DNA of 12,319 nucleotides from Clostridia bacterium (GTDB lineage: Bacteria > Bacillota > Clostridia > DUPQ01): contig JAUVJE010000057.1 in the NCBI GenBank assembly GCA_030592355.1, positions 1 to 12,319 of the forward strand, read 5' to 3'. The stretch's first letter is position 1; each line of letters begins with the position of its first letter. The notes below the pieces were generated by a model, which did not search any database, had not been told where the DNA came from, and saw only the letters and a list, made by a program, of their open reading frames with translations. A program made the translations under genes and the position numbers. This document shows, piece by piece, positions 1 through 6,402 of the stretch.

Positions 1-125
1 AGCGAAGGTGGGGGATGAATCGGTGAATATTTTCATGAAAACAAAATATGTGTTTTGGTCATAGTACTGATAATGATGTGGGATGTGGACAACAATAATC
101 ATTCAGTATTCATAGTGAACATTGA

Positions 126-392
126 AACAAGCTTACTGAGAAGGGTAAGGAGCTTATCAAGGTCGGGAAATGGTTTCCAAGTTCAAAGAAGTGCAGTAAC
201 TGCGGTGTATTGAAGAAAAACCTGACACTGTCGGAACGTATTTATTATTGTGAAAACTGCGGTCTCACAATCGACAGGGACCTGAATGCAAGTTACAATA
301 TACGTAATGAAGGCTGGAGTTTGTTTTTGACGAAGCACATGAATAAAACCGTGGGGCACACGGGGATAGCTCGCTTATGCTGCAGCTGTTAG
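126..392 (+). pseudogene. tnpB: 3' remnant of a TnpB (IS200/IS605-family) gene
   Basis: An open frame of about 88 codons runs from just after an in-frame TGA at 123 to TAG at 390-392. It carries the C-terminal signature of TnpB: a WFPSSK segment, a four-cysteine zinc finger (Cys codons at 192, 201, 249 and 258) and the RuvC-III block DRDLNAS-YNIRNEG, whose catalytic Asp is probably codon 279. The N-terminal helical domain and the RuvC-I and RuvC-II parts are absent, and bases 1-125 do not continue the frame. Full TnpB is about 350-400 residues, so this piece cannot be an active RNA-guided nuclease by itself. No tnpA is present. What is known of the family is that TnpB cuts DNA using an RNA made from the element's right end. 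Here only the distal coding part and the right end survive, unless the gene continues in another frame to the left of the window. Confidence 0.85.
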
Positions 393-413
393 GCTGTTCG
401 AACGAGAAGCCCC
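287..413 (+). repeat. Direct repeat, copy 1 (tnpB 3' end and right end)
   Basis: This 127-base stretch recurs at 12193-12319 in the same orientation with no gaps and only three differences: A291 to G, A318 to C and T387 to C. All three would change the encoded amino acid. The match stops abruptly at its left edge. On the right it runs into the window end, so the true repeat may be longer and probably includes the right-end hairpin. Confidence 0.95.
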
Positions 414-437
414 CACTTCTTTAAGTGGTGGGAGTAT
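300..437 (+). ncRNA. Candidate omega-RNA (TnpB guide scaffold) region
   Basis: In IS200/IS605 elements the TnpB guide RNA is made from the 3' end of tnpB plus the right end of the element. This region has that arrangement: the last part of the tnpB frame, self-complementary stretches around the stop codon (GCTGCAGC at 379-386, GTTCGAAC at 396-403) and the right-end hairpin at 411-432. Bases just after about 437 would be the guide if the RNA is made. The scaffold boundaries are inferred from family layout, and no promoter was identified. Confidence 0.4.
411..432 (+). other. IS200/IS605-type right-end hairpin
   Basis: CCACTT (413-418) and AAGTGG (423-428) form a stem with a four-base CTTT loop. 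Flanking C and G runs extend it past one bulged T at 429. A GC-rich hairpin shortly after the tnpB stop codon is the usual right-end structure recognised by the single-strand transposase of these elements. Confidence 0.7.
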
Positions 438-488
438 GTCACAAGAATTAAGAGTAAATAATTGTAGATAGCGAATAATTGGTGAAAG

Positions 489-1385
489 ATGGTTCAAATA
501 CCCGGATATAATAACATTGTAAATATATCGGCAATTGATAAAGGTTGGTCAAATGATAAAAAGTATTGCATTGAGACCAATGATGGTACTAAGTTGCTGC
601 TCCGGCTTTCTGATATTTCTGAATTAGAAAAGAAAAAAGCGGAATTTCAAGCAGTTTGCAGAATATCCAAGCTTGATATAAAAATGATGATGCCTGTCAA
701 AATGGGGGTTTTACCGGATGATAAGCAATTGTATACTTTATATTCTTGGATTGATGGGGAAGAAGCAGAAATTGTTTTACTCCGGTTGCCTGAATTAGTA
801 CAATATGATTTTGGAGTGAAGTCCGGATATGAACTAAAAAAAATACACTCTATTCCCGCACCGCAGGACCAATCTGACTGGGGAAAAAGATTTGATTCTA
901 AAATTGACAGAAATATTTCAAGATACCGGAATTGCGGTATCAAAGTACCTAAAGAAGGAAATATTATCGGATTTATCAACGAAAACAGAAATTTATTAAA
1001 TGGAAGACGGCAATCAATTCAGCATGGTGACTACCATGTCGGGAATTTACTTATTGATGAAAATGGGAATTTAGGAATCATTGACTTTGACAGATGGGAT
1101 TATGGTGATCCATGGGAAGAATTCAACAGGATTGTGTGGTCTATACATACAAGCGAAACATTTGCTTTTGGACAGCTTCATGGTTATTTTAACGGAGAAC
1201 CACCGGCGGAGTTTTTTAAATTGATGGCATTATATATAGCTTCCAACGCATTGGCATCTGTTCCATGGGCGATTCCTTTCGGGGAAAAAGAGGTTAGTGT
1301 AATGCTAAGAAATATTGATGAAATGCTTGTTCATTATGAAAACTTCAATCAATATGTGCCAAATTGGTATCAAAAAATGAAATAG
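489..1385 (+). CDS. Aminoglycoside phosphotransferase-fold kinase
   Basis: This 298-residue protein belongs to the APH/choline kinase superfamily, which transfers phosphate from ATP to hydroxyls of aminoglycosides, choline, homoserine, sugars and similar small molecules. The catalytic loop is clear: HGDYHVGNLL with His179, Asp181 and Asn186. It is followed by the metal-binding IIDFDRW segment with Asp199. The N-terminal part has the expected nucleotide-binding lobe, including an LLLRLSD strand. The length is normal for the family, and the ATG at 489 follows a GGTGAAAG stretch at 481-488. The gene stands alone between the tnpB remnant and the Crp/Fnr regulator with no obvious pathway partner, so the substrate cannot be assigned. 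Calling it an antibiotic resistance gene would not be justified from sequence, because most chromosomal members of this superfamily are not. The proximity to IS remnants is compatible with acquisition. Confidence 0.85.
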   Translation: MVQIPGYNNIVNISAIDKGWSNDKKYCIETNDGTKLLLRLSDISELEKKKAEFQAVCRISKLDIKMMMPVKMGVLPDDKQLYTLYSWIDGEEAEIVLLRLPELVQYDFGVKSGYELKKIHSIPAPQDQSDWGKRFDSKIDRNISRYRNCGIKVPKEGNIIGFINENRNLLNGRRQSIQHGDYHVGNLLIDENGNLGIIDFDRWDYGDPWEEFNRIVWSIHTSETFAFGQLHGYFNGEPPAEFFKLMALYIASNALASVPWAIPFGEKEVSVMLRNIDEMLVHYENFNQYVPNWYQKMK

Positions 1386-1490
1386 AAATCAACCGATATG
1401 GAACTAAATGCAAAAAGAATAACTATTGGTGGCTGAACAAAAGCAATAACTGGAAAGAAACATGTGCATGCATTAATTTATCTAATAACC

Positions 1491-1519
1491 TTATAAATTA
1501 TTATACATTGATATATAAT
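1491..1519 (+). promoter_or_regulatory. Promoter of the Crp/Fnr regulator gene
   Basis: A perfect -10 box TATAAT lies at 1514-1519. At 17 bases upstream there is only a weak -35 (TTATAA, 1491-1496). The -10 lies within an imperfect palindrome (CATT at 1506-1509, AATG at 1517-1520), which could allow autoregulation. An 8-base inverted repeat, TAATTTAT (1474-1481) and ATAAATTA (1493-1500), overlaps the -35 area. The -10 box overlaps the more upstream in-frame ATG at 1518, which argues against that ATG being the start codon. Confidence 0.55.
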
Positions 1520-1547
1520 GCACACAAATAAAAATCCGGAGGTAAAA

Positions 1548-2183
1548 ATGTTCGAAGAATTACTGCTAAATACATTTGACTTTATTAATGATATGAAAAT
1601 CAGCGAATACAATTATTTAAAAAGCAATATATATTACAGGGAAATTGAAAAAGGCGGCATGATATTCGGAACCCATAAACAATGCGAGAGTATTCCTATG
1701 GTTTTGCGTGGATCCATGCGGCTATTCAGAGTTTCAGATGAAGGCAGGGAAATGACTAGTTATTTCATAACGCCTGGGAATATATGTGTCTTGGCAGCGC
1801 TTTGTACAATTGGTAAAATCGAATATAACTTTACAGCCCAGGCAGAGGAGGACACCCTTTTGATTATGCTGAGTCCTGAAAGCTTCAAACACCTTCTTGA
1901 CACAAGCCTTATATTTAAAAATTTTGTTTTTCTTGAGATGGCAGACAAGCTGATAACAGCTTTTACGCTTATAGATGACATTAAATTTACCAAAATTGAA
2001 AATAGACTTATTACATATATTAAAAAAAATGTGAATGAAAAGGGCGAATTGTTGATTACCCATGAAAATCTGGCAGTTAACATAGGAACCGCCAGGGAAG
2101 TTGTCAGCCGTCAGCTTAAAAAGATGGAAAAAAGCGGAGCTATTTCAATGCAAAGGAAAAAAATCAAACTCTTAAGTCCATAA
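1548..2183 (+). CDS. Crp/Fnr-family transcriptional regulator
   Basis: This 211-residue protein has the two-domain Crp/Fnr layout. Residues about 25-115 form the cyclic-nucleotide-binding-type beta barrel (GGMIFG, VLRGSMRLF, YFITPGNICVLAAL). A dimer helix follows, then a C-terminal Crp-type winged helix-turn-helix at about 168-205 (ITHENLAVNIGTAREVVSRQ). The start at 1548 is chosen because GGAGG (1538-1542) lies five bases ahead of it, whereas the in-frame ATG 30 bases upstream overlaps the -10 box. The FNR cluster of N-terminal cysteines is absent. Instead there are Cys46, Cys80 and Cys86, the last two in the loop where Crp binds its ligand, so a thiol-based or small-molecule redox signal is possible (inference). 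The gene lies 81 bases before trxA in the same direction and is the obvious candidate regulator of the redox genes that follow. Confidence 0.9.
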   Translation: MFEELLLNTFDFINDMKISEYNYLKSNIYYREIEKGGMIFGTHKQCESIPMVLRGSMRLFRVSDEGREMTSYFITPGNICVLAALCTIGKIEYNFTAQAEEDTLLIMLSPESFKHLLDTSLIFKNFVFLEMADKLITAFTLIDDIKFTKIENRLITYIKKNVNEKGELLITHENLAVNIGTAREVVSRQLKKMEKSGAISMQRKKIKLLSP

Positions 2184-2197
2184 GTGACTTAGTCACA
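2183..2197 (+). promoter_or_regulatory. Candidate Crp/Fnr operator upstream of trxA
   Basis: GTGACT-T-AGTCAC (2184-2196) is a perfect 13-base palindrome about one central base, beginning directly after the regulator's stop codon. Its centre (2190) is 29 bases upstream of the putative -10 box TATATT, placing it near -41 from the expected start. That is the class II activator position for Crp/Fnr proteins. A related site with the same spacing precedes the DUF302 gene. Confidence 0.5.
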
Positions 2198-2218
2198 GAA
2201 CTTTCTATTCAAAATTGT

Positions 2219-2224
2219 TATATT
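2219..2224 (+). promoter_or_regulatory. Putative -10 box of the trxA operon
   Basis: TATATT matches the -10 consensus at five of six positions and lies 40 bases before the trxA start codon. There is no recognisable -35 element at the right spacing. The palindrome at 2183-2197 takes its place, as expected for an activator-dependent promoter. TAAAAT at 2235-2240 is an alternative -10. Confidence 0.4.
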
Positions 2225-2264
2225 TTCAGGGAATTAAAATGTAGGAAAACTGAAAGGGAATATA

Positions 2265-2609
2265 ATGACTAAAGAAATAACAAGGGAAAACTTTAATAGT
2301 GTAATAGAAACAGACAAACCGATTCTGATTGACTTTTGGGCCGGCTGGTGCGCTCCGTGCAGAATGCTTGGTCCGGCAATGGACGAACTCGCTGAAAAAT
2401 ATGGCGATGATATTATTATAGGGAAAGTAAATGTTGATGAACAAAGAGAACTTGCACAGCATTTTAATATCAGAGGCATACCTAATATCATAATCCTAAA
2501 GGATAAGCAAATTGTAAATAATTTGGTTGGAGTGCGTCCCGCAGCGGAATACGAAAAGAGCCTTGATTCACTATTAGAACCAGTAAGCGAAACAATAGCG
2601 TCAGTATAA
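2265..2609 (+). CDS. trxA: Thioredoxin with a WCAPC active site
   Basis: This 114-residue cytoplasmic thioredoxin reduces protein disulfides and is itself recycled by thioredoxin reductase. It has the full fold signature: IDFWAGWC-APC with the redox pair Cys29/Cys32, KVNVDE, then RGIPN with the cis-Pro73 that packs against the disulfide. The usual WCGPC is WCAPC here, a modest variant expected to shift redox potential only slightly. The cis-Pro is followed by Asn rather than the common Thr. An AAAGGG ribosome binding site (2253-2258) precedes the ATG. It is the first gene after the Crp/Fnr regulator and is followed by a second thioredoxin-fold gene and trxB, so it is probably the main disulfide substrate of that reductase. 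The C-terminus is a few residues longer than in Escherichia coli thioredoxin. Confidence 0.95.
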   Translation: MTKEITRENFNSVIETDKPILIDFWAGWCAPCRMLGPAMDELAEKYGDDIIIGKVNVDEQRELAQHFNIRGIPNIIILKDKQIVNNLVGVRPAAEYEKSLDSLLEPVSETIASV

Positions 2610-2696
2610 TAACAGAGGGAAAAACTAAGCATGTAAAGCTTTGAGTCAGTTAATCTGAAAAGATAGCCTGATAATGAAAAAGACAGGATTAATAAA

Positions 2697-3044
2697 ATGT
2701 TAGGTACAAATGTAAGAGAAATTGAAAGCAAGGAAGAATTCAACAGCCATGTTAACGAAAACGAAACAACTGTAATATGCGCAGGCAGAAGAGGTCCGAT
2801 GTGCGTACCAGTTTATGGTGCGATGGCACAAATGGAAAAAGAAAAAAAGTTTAGTGAAATTGAGTTTCGTGTTGTTGATTTTGACACCAATGCCGCAATG
2901 ATGATCAGAACACATGAGAAATGCAGAAATTTTATGGGATTACCGTTTACTGTATATTACAAAGATGGGGAAATTGTACATGCGACTTCAAGTATTCAGT
3001 CAAGAAAACAGATCGAAGAACATTTAGATGAATATTTGCTATAA
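2697..3044 (+). CDS. Thioredoxin-fold protein with one active-site Cys
   Basis: This 115-residue protein shows a thioredoxin-like pattern of elements: a VICAGRRGPMCVPVYGAM active-site region (residues 26-43), FRVVDFDTN, and GLPFTVYYKDGE with a probable cis-Pro83. The CxxC motif is broken. Aligned to the CVPC motif I recall for thioredoxins of amino-acid-reducing clostridia, the sequence reads Cys36-Val-Pro-Val39, so the resolving cysteine is lost. Other cysteines are Cys28 and Cys76. It may act as a monothiol carrier, bind a cofactor, or form a mixed disulfide with a partner (inference). The start codon follows a modest AGGATT site at 2685-2690. It lies between trxA and trxB and is presumably cotranscribed. 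I do not recognise a named family, and the thioredoxin assignment rests on motif order and neighbours. Confidence 0.7.
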   Translation: MLGTNVREIESKEEFNSHVNENETTVICAGRRGPMCVPVYGAMAQMEKEKKFSEIEFRVVDFDTNAAMMIRTHEKCRNFMGLPFTVYYKDGEIVHATSSIQSRKQIEEHLDEYLL

Positions 3045-3070
3045 TAGTGTAAATATTGGGAGGTGAATGT

Positions 3071-3985
3071 ATGATGTATGATGTGATTATTGTCGGGGGC
3101 GGTCCTGCAGGTTTTGCAGCAGCTTTATATAGCGCCAGGGCAAACCTGAAAACTCTTTTGCTTGAAAAATTATTTTCAGGCGGCCAAATGGCAACAACGG
3201 ATTTAATAGAAAATTATCCGGGTTTTGAAGAACCGATAAACGGATTTGACCTTGCGGTGCAGATGGAAAATCAAGCTAAAAAATACGGAACGGAAGTAGT
3301 AAATGACGAAGTGATTGATTTAGAGCTTGAAGGAAAAATAAAGACCGTAAAAACTACCGGCAAGGAATATAAAAGTAAAACAGTAATTCTCAGTATGGGC
3401 GCCTTCCCAAGAGAACTGGGACTTCCGGGGGAAAATCGCTTAAAAGGCCGGGGAATTTCGTATTGTGCAACTTGTGACGGTTCTTTCTACAGGGACCTTG
3501 ATGTTGCAGTAATCGGAGGCGGCGATACTGCGGTTGAAGATGCAAATTATTTATCAAGACTATGTAAAAAAGTATATTTGATTCATAGACGTGATTCCCT
3601 GAGAGCGACAAAAGCACTTCAGGATGAAATTTTTAAGAATAAGAAAACCGAAATAGTATGGGATTCAGTAATTACAGGTATTGACGGGGATGAAAGCGTA
3701 GAAAGCATTACTATAAAAAACGTAAAGACAGATTCTGAAACCAAACTGAAGGTAGATGGTATTTTTGTTGCGGTGGGAACAATCCCCAATTCCGATTTAG
3801 TTAAAAATAAAGTTCGGTTAAGCAAATCGAATTATATTATTACTGATGAAAGAATGGAGACGAATATACCCGGTGTATTTGCTTGTGGAGACATTAGGGA
3901 AAAAGTATTAAGGCAGATAATTACCGCCGCTTCCGATGGGGCCATAGCAGCATTTTTTGCTGAAAAACATGTTGGAAGCATTTAA
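3071..3985 (+). CDS. trxB: Thioredoxin reductase (NADPH, FAD)
   Basis: This 304-residue flavoprotein transfers electrons from NADPH through FAD and a disulfide to thioredoxin. Motifs appear in canonical order: the FAD-binding GGGPAG (residues 9-14), the SGGQM and ENYPGF segments, the redox centre CATCDG (Cys132/Cys135), the NADPH-binding GGGDTA, the HRRDSLRA segment whose arginines favour NADPH, and the C-terminal GVFACGDI with RQIITAASDG. The start at 3071 is chosen because GGGAGGTGA (3058-3066) stands directly ahead of two adjacent ATG codons. An upstream in-frame TTG at 3056 has no ribosome binding site. It lies 26 bases after the thioredoxin-like gene, which indicates cotranscription. It presumably recycles the CAPC thioredoxin and may also serve the single-Cys protein. 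Length and motifs are normal for the low-molecular-weight class. Confidence 0.96.
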   Translation: MMYDVIIVGGGPAGFAAALYSARANLKTLLLEKLFSGGQMATTDLIENYPGFEEPINGFDLAVQMENQAKKYGTEVVNDEVIDLELEGKIKTVKTTGKEYKSKTVILSMGAFPRELGLPGENRLKGRGISYCATCDGSFYRDLDVAVIGGGDTAVEDANYLSRLCKKVYLIHRRDSLRATKALQDEIFKNKKTEIVWDSVITGIDGDESVESITIKNVKTDSETKLKVDGIFVAVGTIPNSDLVKNKVRLSKSNYIITDERMETNIPGVFACGDIREKVLRQIITAASDGAIAAFFAEKHVGSI

Positions 3986-4049
3986 AATAAGGTTGATATA
4001 AAAAAGACAAATCATTGGTAGTTATATGATACTTAAGAGGAGTTTTTGA

Positions 4050-4238
4050 ATGTACTGGATAAAAAAGGATAGTTGTTCGGGATGCGGAGTATGTATGTTT
4101 TACTGTCCGTCCGAGGCAATAAGTATGAATGGCAACAGAGCAGCTGTCATAGATCAGGAAATTTGCACAAATTGCGGTAAATGTATGGAAGTTTGCCCAA
4201 GAAATGCAATCATGCATAATTCAGTAAAATCTGAATAA
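4050..4238 (+). CDS. 2[4Fe-4S] ferredoxin
   Basis: This 62-residue protein consists almost entirely of two bacterial ferredoxin motifs. The first is CSGCGVCMFYCP (near residues 9-20) and the second CTNCGKCMEVCP (near residues 39-50), each CxxCxxCxxxCP and each ligating a [4Fe-4S] cluster. It has a good AGAGGAG ribosome binding site (4036-4042). Such low-potential ferredoxins carry single electrons in anaerobic metabolism. Between trxB and a RACo-like activator, it is a reasonable electron donor to the 2Fe-2S cluster of the latter (inference). It starts 64 bases after trxB, so it is probably in the same transcript. Confidence 0.93.
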   Translation: MYWIKKDSCSGCGVCMFYCPSEAISMNGNRAAVIDQEICTNCGKCMEVCPRNAIMHNSVKSE

Positions 4239-4247
4239 AATTTATAT

Positions 4248-4293
4248 TAGGACTTGCTGAACAATCATGGTTATTGACGTTCGCCAGGTCCTA
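4248..4293 (+). terminator. Stem-loop between ferredoxin and RACo-like gene
   Basis: Bases 4248-4262 pair with 4279-4293 over 15 positions with one C-C mismatch and two G-U pairs, around a 16-base loop. Only four T residues follow (4294-4297), so as a terminator it would be leaky. It may attenuate or process the transcript, lowering expression of the large downstream gene relative to the thioredoxin genes. Confidence 0.55.
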
Positions 4294-4359
4294 TTTTAAA
4301 CTGCGGAATAAACCAAGCAAATGGCGGGACTAAATATAAAAAGTGCAGGAGTACACGAT

Positions 4360-6225
4360 ATGAAATTTATAGTAAGAGTACACGGTAATGACGGGATTGG
4401 AGAAAAAGAAGTAAAAAAGGGTACTAATCTATTGGATTTTCTTCGCGAAAATTCAATAGATATTGCTGCTCCCTGCGGAGGGAAAGGAACCTGTGGAAAA
4501 TGCAGGATAAAAGTTGACGGACATAAAATAGCGGCAAATGGCATGGAGTCACAGTTATTAGGCGAAAAATCAATTTCTGAAGGATATAGATTGGCTTGCT
4601 ATATAGAAATCCAAAGCGATATTAACGTATATAAAAATGAAACTGTTGAAGAAGCGGTCATAATGACTGACAGACAGGTTAAGAATACTGTTTTGAATTC
4701 CATAATAAAAAAGAAAACCGTAAAATTGACTGAGCCGGATATTGATAATCAAATAAGCGACTTGCAGAGGGTGAGCGACTATAATAACGGTAAAACAGTG
4801 AATATAAGTTTGAATGAAATCAGAAAACTACCGGAATTATTAAGGAAGAAAGATTTCAATACAACATTCATCAGCACAGAAGAAACGCTAATCGGAATTG
4901 AAGCAGGCGATACAACCGATACCAATTACGGCATTGCTATAGATATCGGAACAACAACCATCGCTTCGTATCTGATTGATTTAAATACAGGTAATGAAAA
5001 AAGCGTTTATTCTTGTATGAATCCTCAAAGAAAATACGGCGGGGATGTTATTTCGAGAATTAACTATACGATGGAAAAAACAAACGGGTTGGAAGAATTA
5101 AATAAAACAATCGTCTCCTGTCTGAATGAAAGCATCGGTAAACTAAAGGAAAAAGAAGGAATAGAGCAGAATGATATATATGCGGTTGTTGTAGTGGGTA
5201 ACACAACTATGACTCATATCCTTATGGGAATACCGCCTAAAAATATAGCGCTTGCTCCATTTATTCCCGTAACCACCGGTTTGCATAAATTTTCTCCCGG
5301 AGAAATTAGTCTTAATATTAATCCAAAGGGTGTTATTGTCCTTCTGCCGGCTGTATCTGCTTACATCGGCTCGGATATTGTAGCTGCGGTTATTTCAAGC
5401 GAGATGCATGAAGATGATAAGATATCGCTGCTGATTGACATTGGAACCAATGGAGAAGTTGTACTAGGTAATAATAAATGGATGTTTTCATGTTCGGTTG
5501 CCGCAGGACCTGCTTTTGAAGGTGCTCAAATCAAAAACGGAGTCGGTGGGATTGCCGGTGCAATTGACACTATGAAATTTGCAGACGGTATCAATCTCAC
5601 GACCATCGGTGATAAAAGGGCCGTTGGCATATGCGGCTCAGGAATAGTAGATGCAATAGCCGGAATGCTGGACATTGGCATTATTGATGAAATGGGCAGA
5701 ATGGTTGATTCTGACGAACTTTCGGAAGAAACGACAGAAATATATGCTTCAAGATTTGAGGATACGCCAAAAGGCCGGATATTTAAAATTCTTGCTGCTG
5801 AAAAGAATGATACAAATGAGGATATTGTCATAACCCAAAGAGATGTCAGGGAGCTTCAAAACGCCAAGGCGGCCGTTGCCGCAGGCATAATTACCCTTGT
5901 AAAAAAAGCCGGGATACAGATGAACGATATTGACAAGGTGTATTTGGCAGGGGGCTTTGGAAGTTATTTGAATACTAACAGCTCGTTAAGAATTGGTTTA
6001 ATACCAATGGAACTGAGTGAAAAAATAAAAACCATCGGTAATGCAGCGGGTTCGGGTGCAGTTGAGACATTGATTAATCAGAAAAATATAACAGCAGCTG
6101 TTGAAATTAGTAAAAAGATAAAATATATTGAACTTTCCTCTGATAAAGGTTTTGTTGATGAATATATCGAAGCAATGGAGTTTGTTGATAATAAAAGCCG
6201 GGTTCATTCAAGTGTGAAAGCATAA
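4360..6225 (+). CDS. RACo-like corrinoid reductive activator (2Fe-2S, ASKHA)
   Basis: This 621-residue protein resembles RACo, which couples ATP hydrolysis to reduction of inactive Co(II) corrinoid to Co(I) in corrinoid-dependent methyl transfer. An N-terminal plant-type [2Fe-2S] domain has Cys39, Cys45, Cys48 and Cys80 (Cx5Cx2C). A middle linker region follows. An ASKHA ATPase domain starts near 190, with the phosphate-1 motif AIDIGTTT (Asp195), a second LLIDIGTNGE (Asp360), ICGSGIVDA and LAGGFGSYLN (near 529-538). This order matches RACo rather than RamA, whose iron-sulfur clusters are C-terminal. The start at 4360 follows AGGAG (4347-4351) and matches the domain start. The ATG 39 bases upstream has a poor ribosome binding site. 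No corrinoid protein or methyltransferase gene is in the window, so the target is unknown. It is the last gene of the redox block. Confidence 0.88.
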   Translation: MKFIVRVHGNDGIGEKEVKKGTNLLDFLRENSIDIAAPCGGKGTCGKCRIKVDGHKIAANGMESQLLGEKSISEGYRLACYIEIQSDINVYKNETVEEAVIMTDRQVKNTVLNSIIKKKTVKLTEPDIDNQISDLQRVSDYNNGKTVNISLNEIRKLPELLRKKDFNTTFISTEETLIGIEAGDTTDTNYGIAIDIGTTTIASYLIDLNTGNEKSVYSCMNPQRKYGGDVISRINYTMEKTNGLEELNKTIVSCLNESIGKLKEKEGIEQNDIYAVVVVGNTTMTHILMGIPPKNIALAPFIPVTTGLHKFSPGEISLNINPKGVIVLLPAVSAYIGSDIVAAVISSEMHEDDKISLLIDIGTNGEVVLGNNKWMFSCSVAAGPAFEGAQIKNGVGGIAGAIDTMKFADGINLTTIGDKRAVGICGSGIVDAIAGMLDIGIIDEMGRMVDSDELSEETTEIYASRFEDTPKGRIFKILAAEKNDTNEDIVITQRDVRELQNAKAAVAAGIITLVKKAGIQMNDIDKVYLAGGFGSYLNTNSSLRIGLIPMELSEKIKTIGNAAGSGAVETLINQKNITAAVEISKKIKYIELSSDKGFVDEYIEAMEFVDNKSRVHSSVKA

Positions 6226-6243
6226 TTCAGACAATTTAATTTA

Positions 6244-6296
6244 AGAACCAAACAATAGCCTTGGGCAAATATTTGCCCAAGGCTATTGTCAGTTCT
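6244..6296 (+). terminator. Long perfect stem-loop after the RACo-like gene
   Basis: The 18-base arm at 6253-6270 is perfectly complementary to 6271-6288, and an outer AGAAC/GTTCT pair (6244-6248, 6292-6296) extends the stem. The T-run after it is poor on both strands, but the stability and position right after the stop codon suit a transcript end. It can form in RNA from either strand of this convergent pair. Confidence 0.75.
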
Positions 6297-6307
6297 GGAT
6301 TTATAGT

Positions 6308-6345
6308 ATAAAAAACAGCCCTGATAAATCATATTCAGGACTGTT
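6308..6345 (-). terminator. Intrinsic terminator of the DUF302 gene
   Basis: On the minus strand an 11-base stem with one mismatch (arms 6335-6345 and 6314-6324) and a 10-base loop runs directly into a run of T (complement of A6310-A6315). This is a textbook rho-independent terminator 58 bases beyond the stop codon of the minus-strand gene. Confidence 0.85.
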
Positions 6346-6402
6346 ATAAGGTTTGCTGAGCTACCAATAGCAAGAATGCCCAGCGGTTGTTATTCGCACA
6401 GA

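Noticed and set aside
1..125. Possible N-terminal continuation of tnpB or a separate small gene at the left edge
   Set aside because: Stops occur in all three forward frames and no TnpB motif is found. There is an imperfect inverted repeat around 66-113 only.
489..1385. Antibiotic resistance determinant next to an insertion-element remnant
   Set aside because: The kinase fold is certain but not the substrate. The superfamily includes many metabolic kinases and no aminoglycoside-specific signature was recognised.
2650..2692. Inverted repeat TTAATCTG / CAG-G-ATTAA whose right arm covers the ribosome binding site of the thioredoxin-like gene
   Set aside because: The stem is short, AT-rich, has a bulge and a 26-base loop. 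It is too weak to propose as a translational switch.
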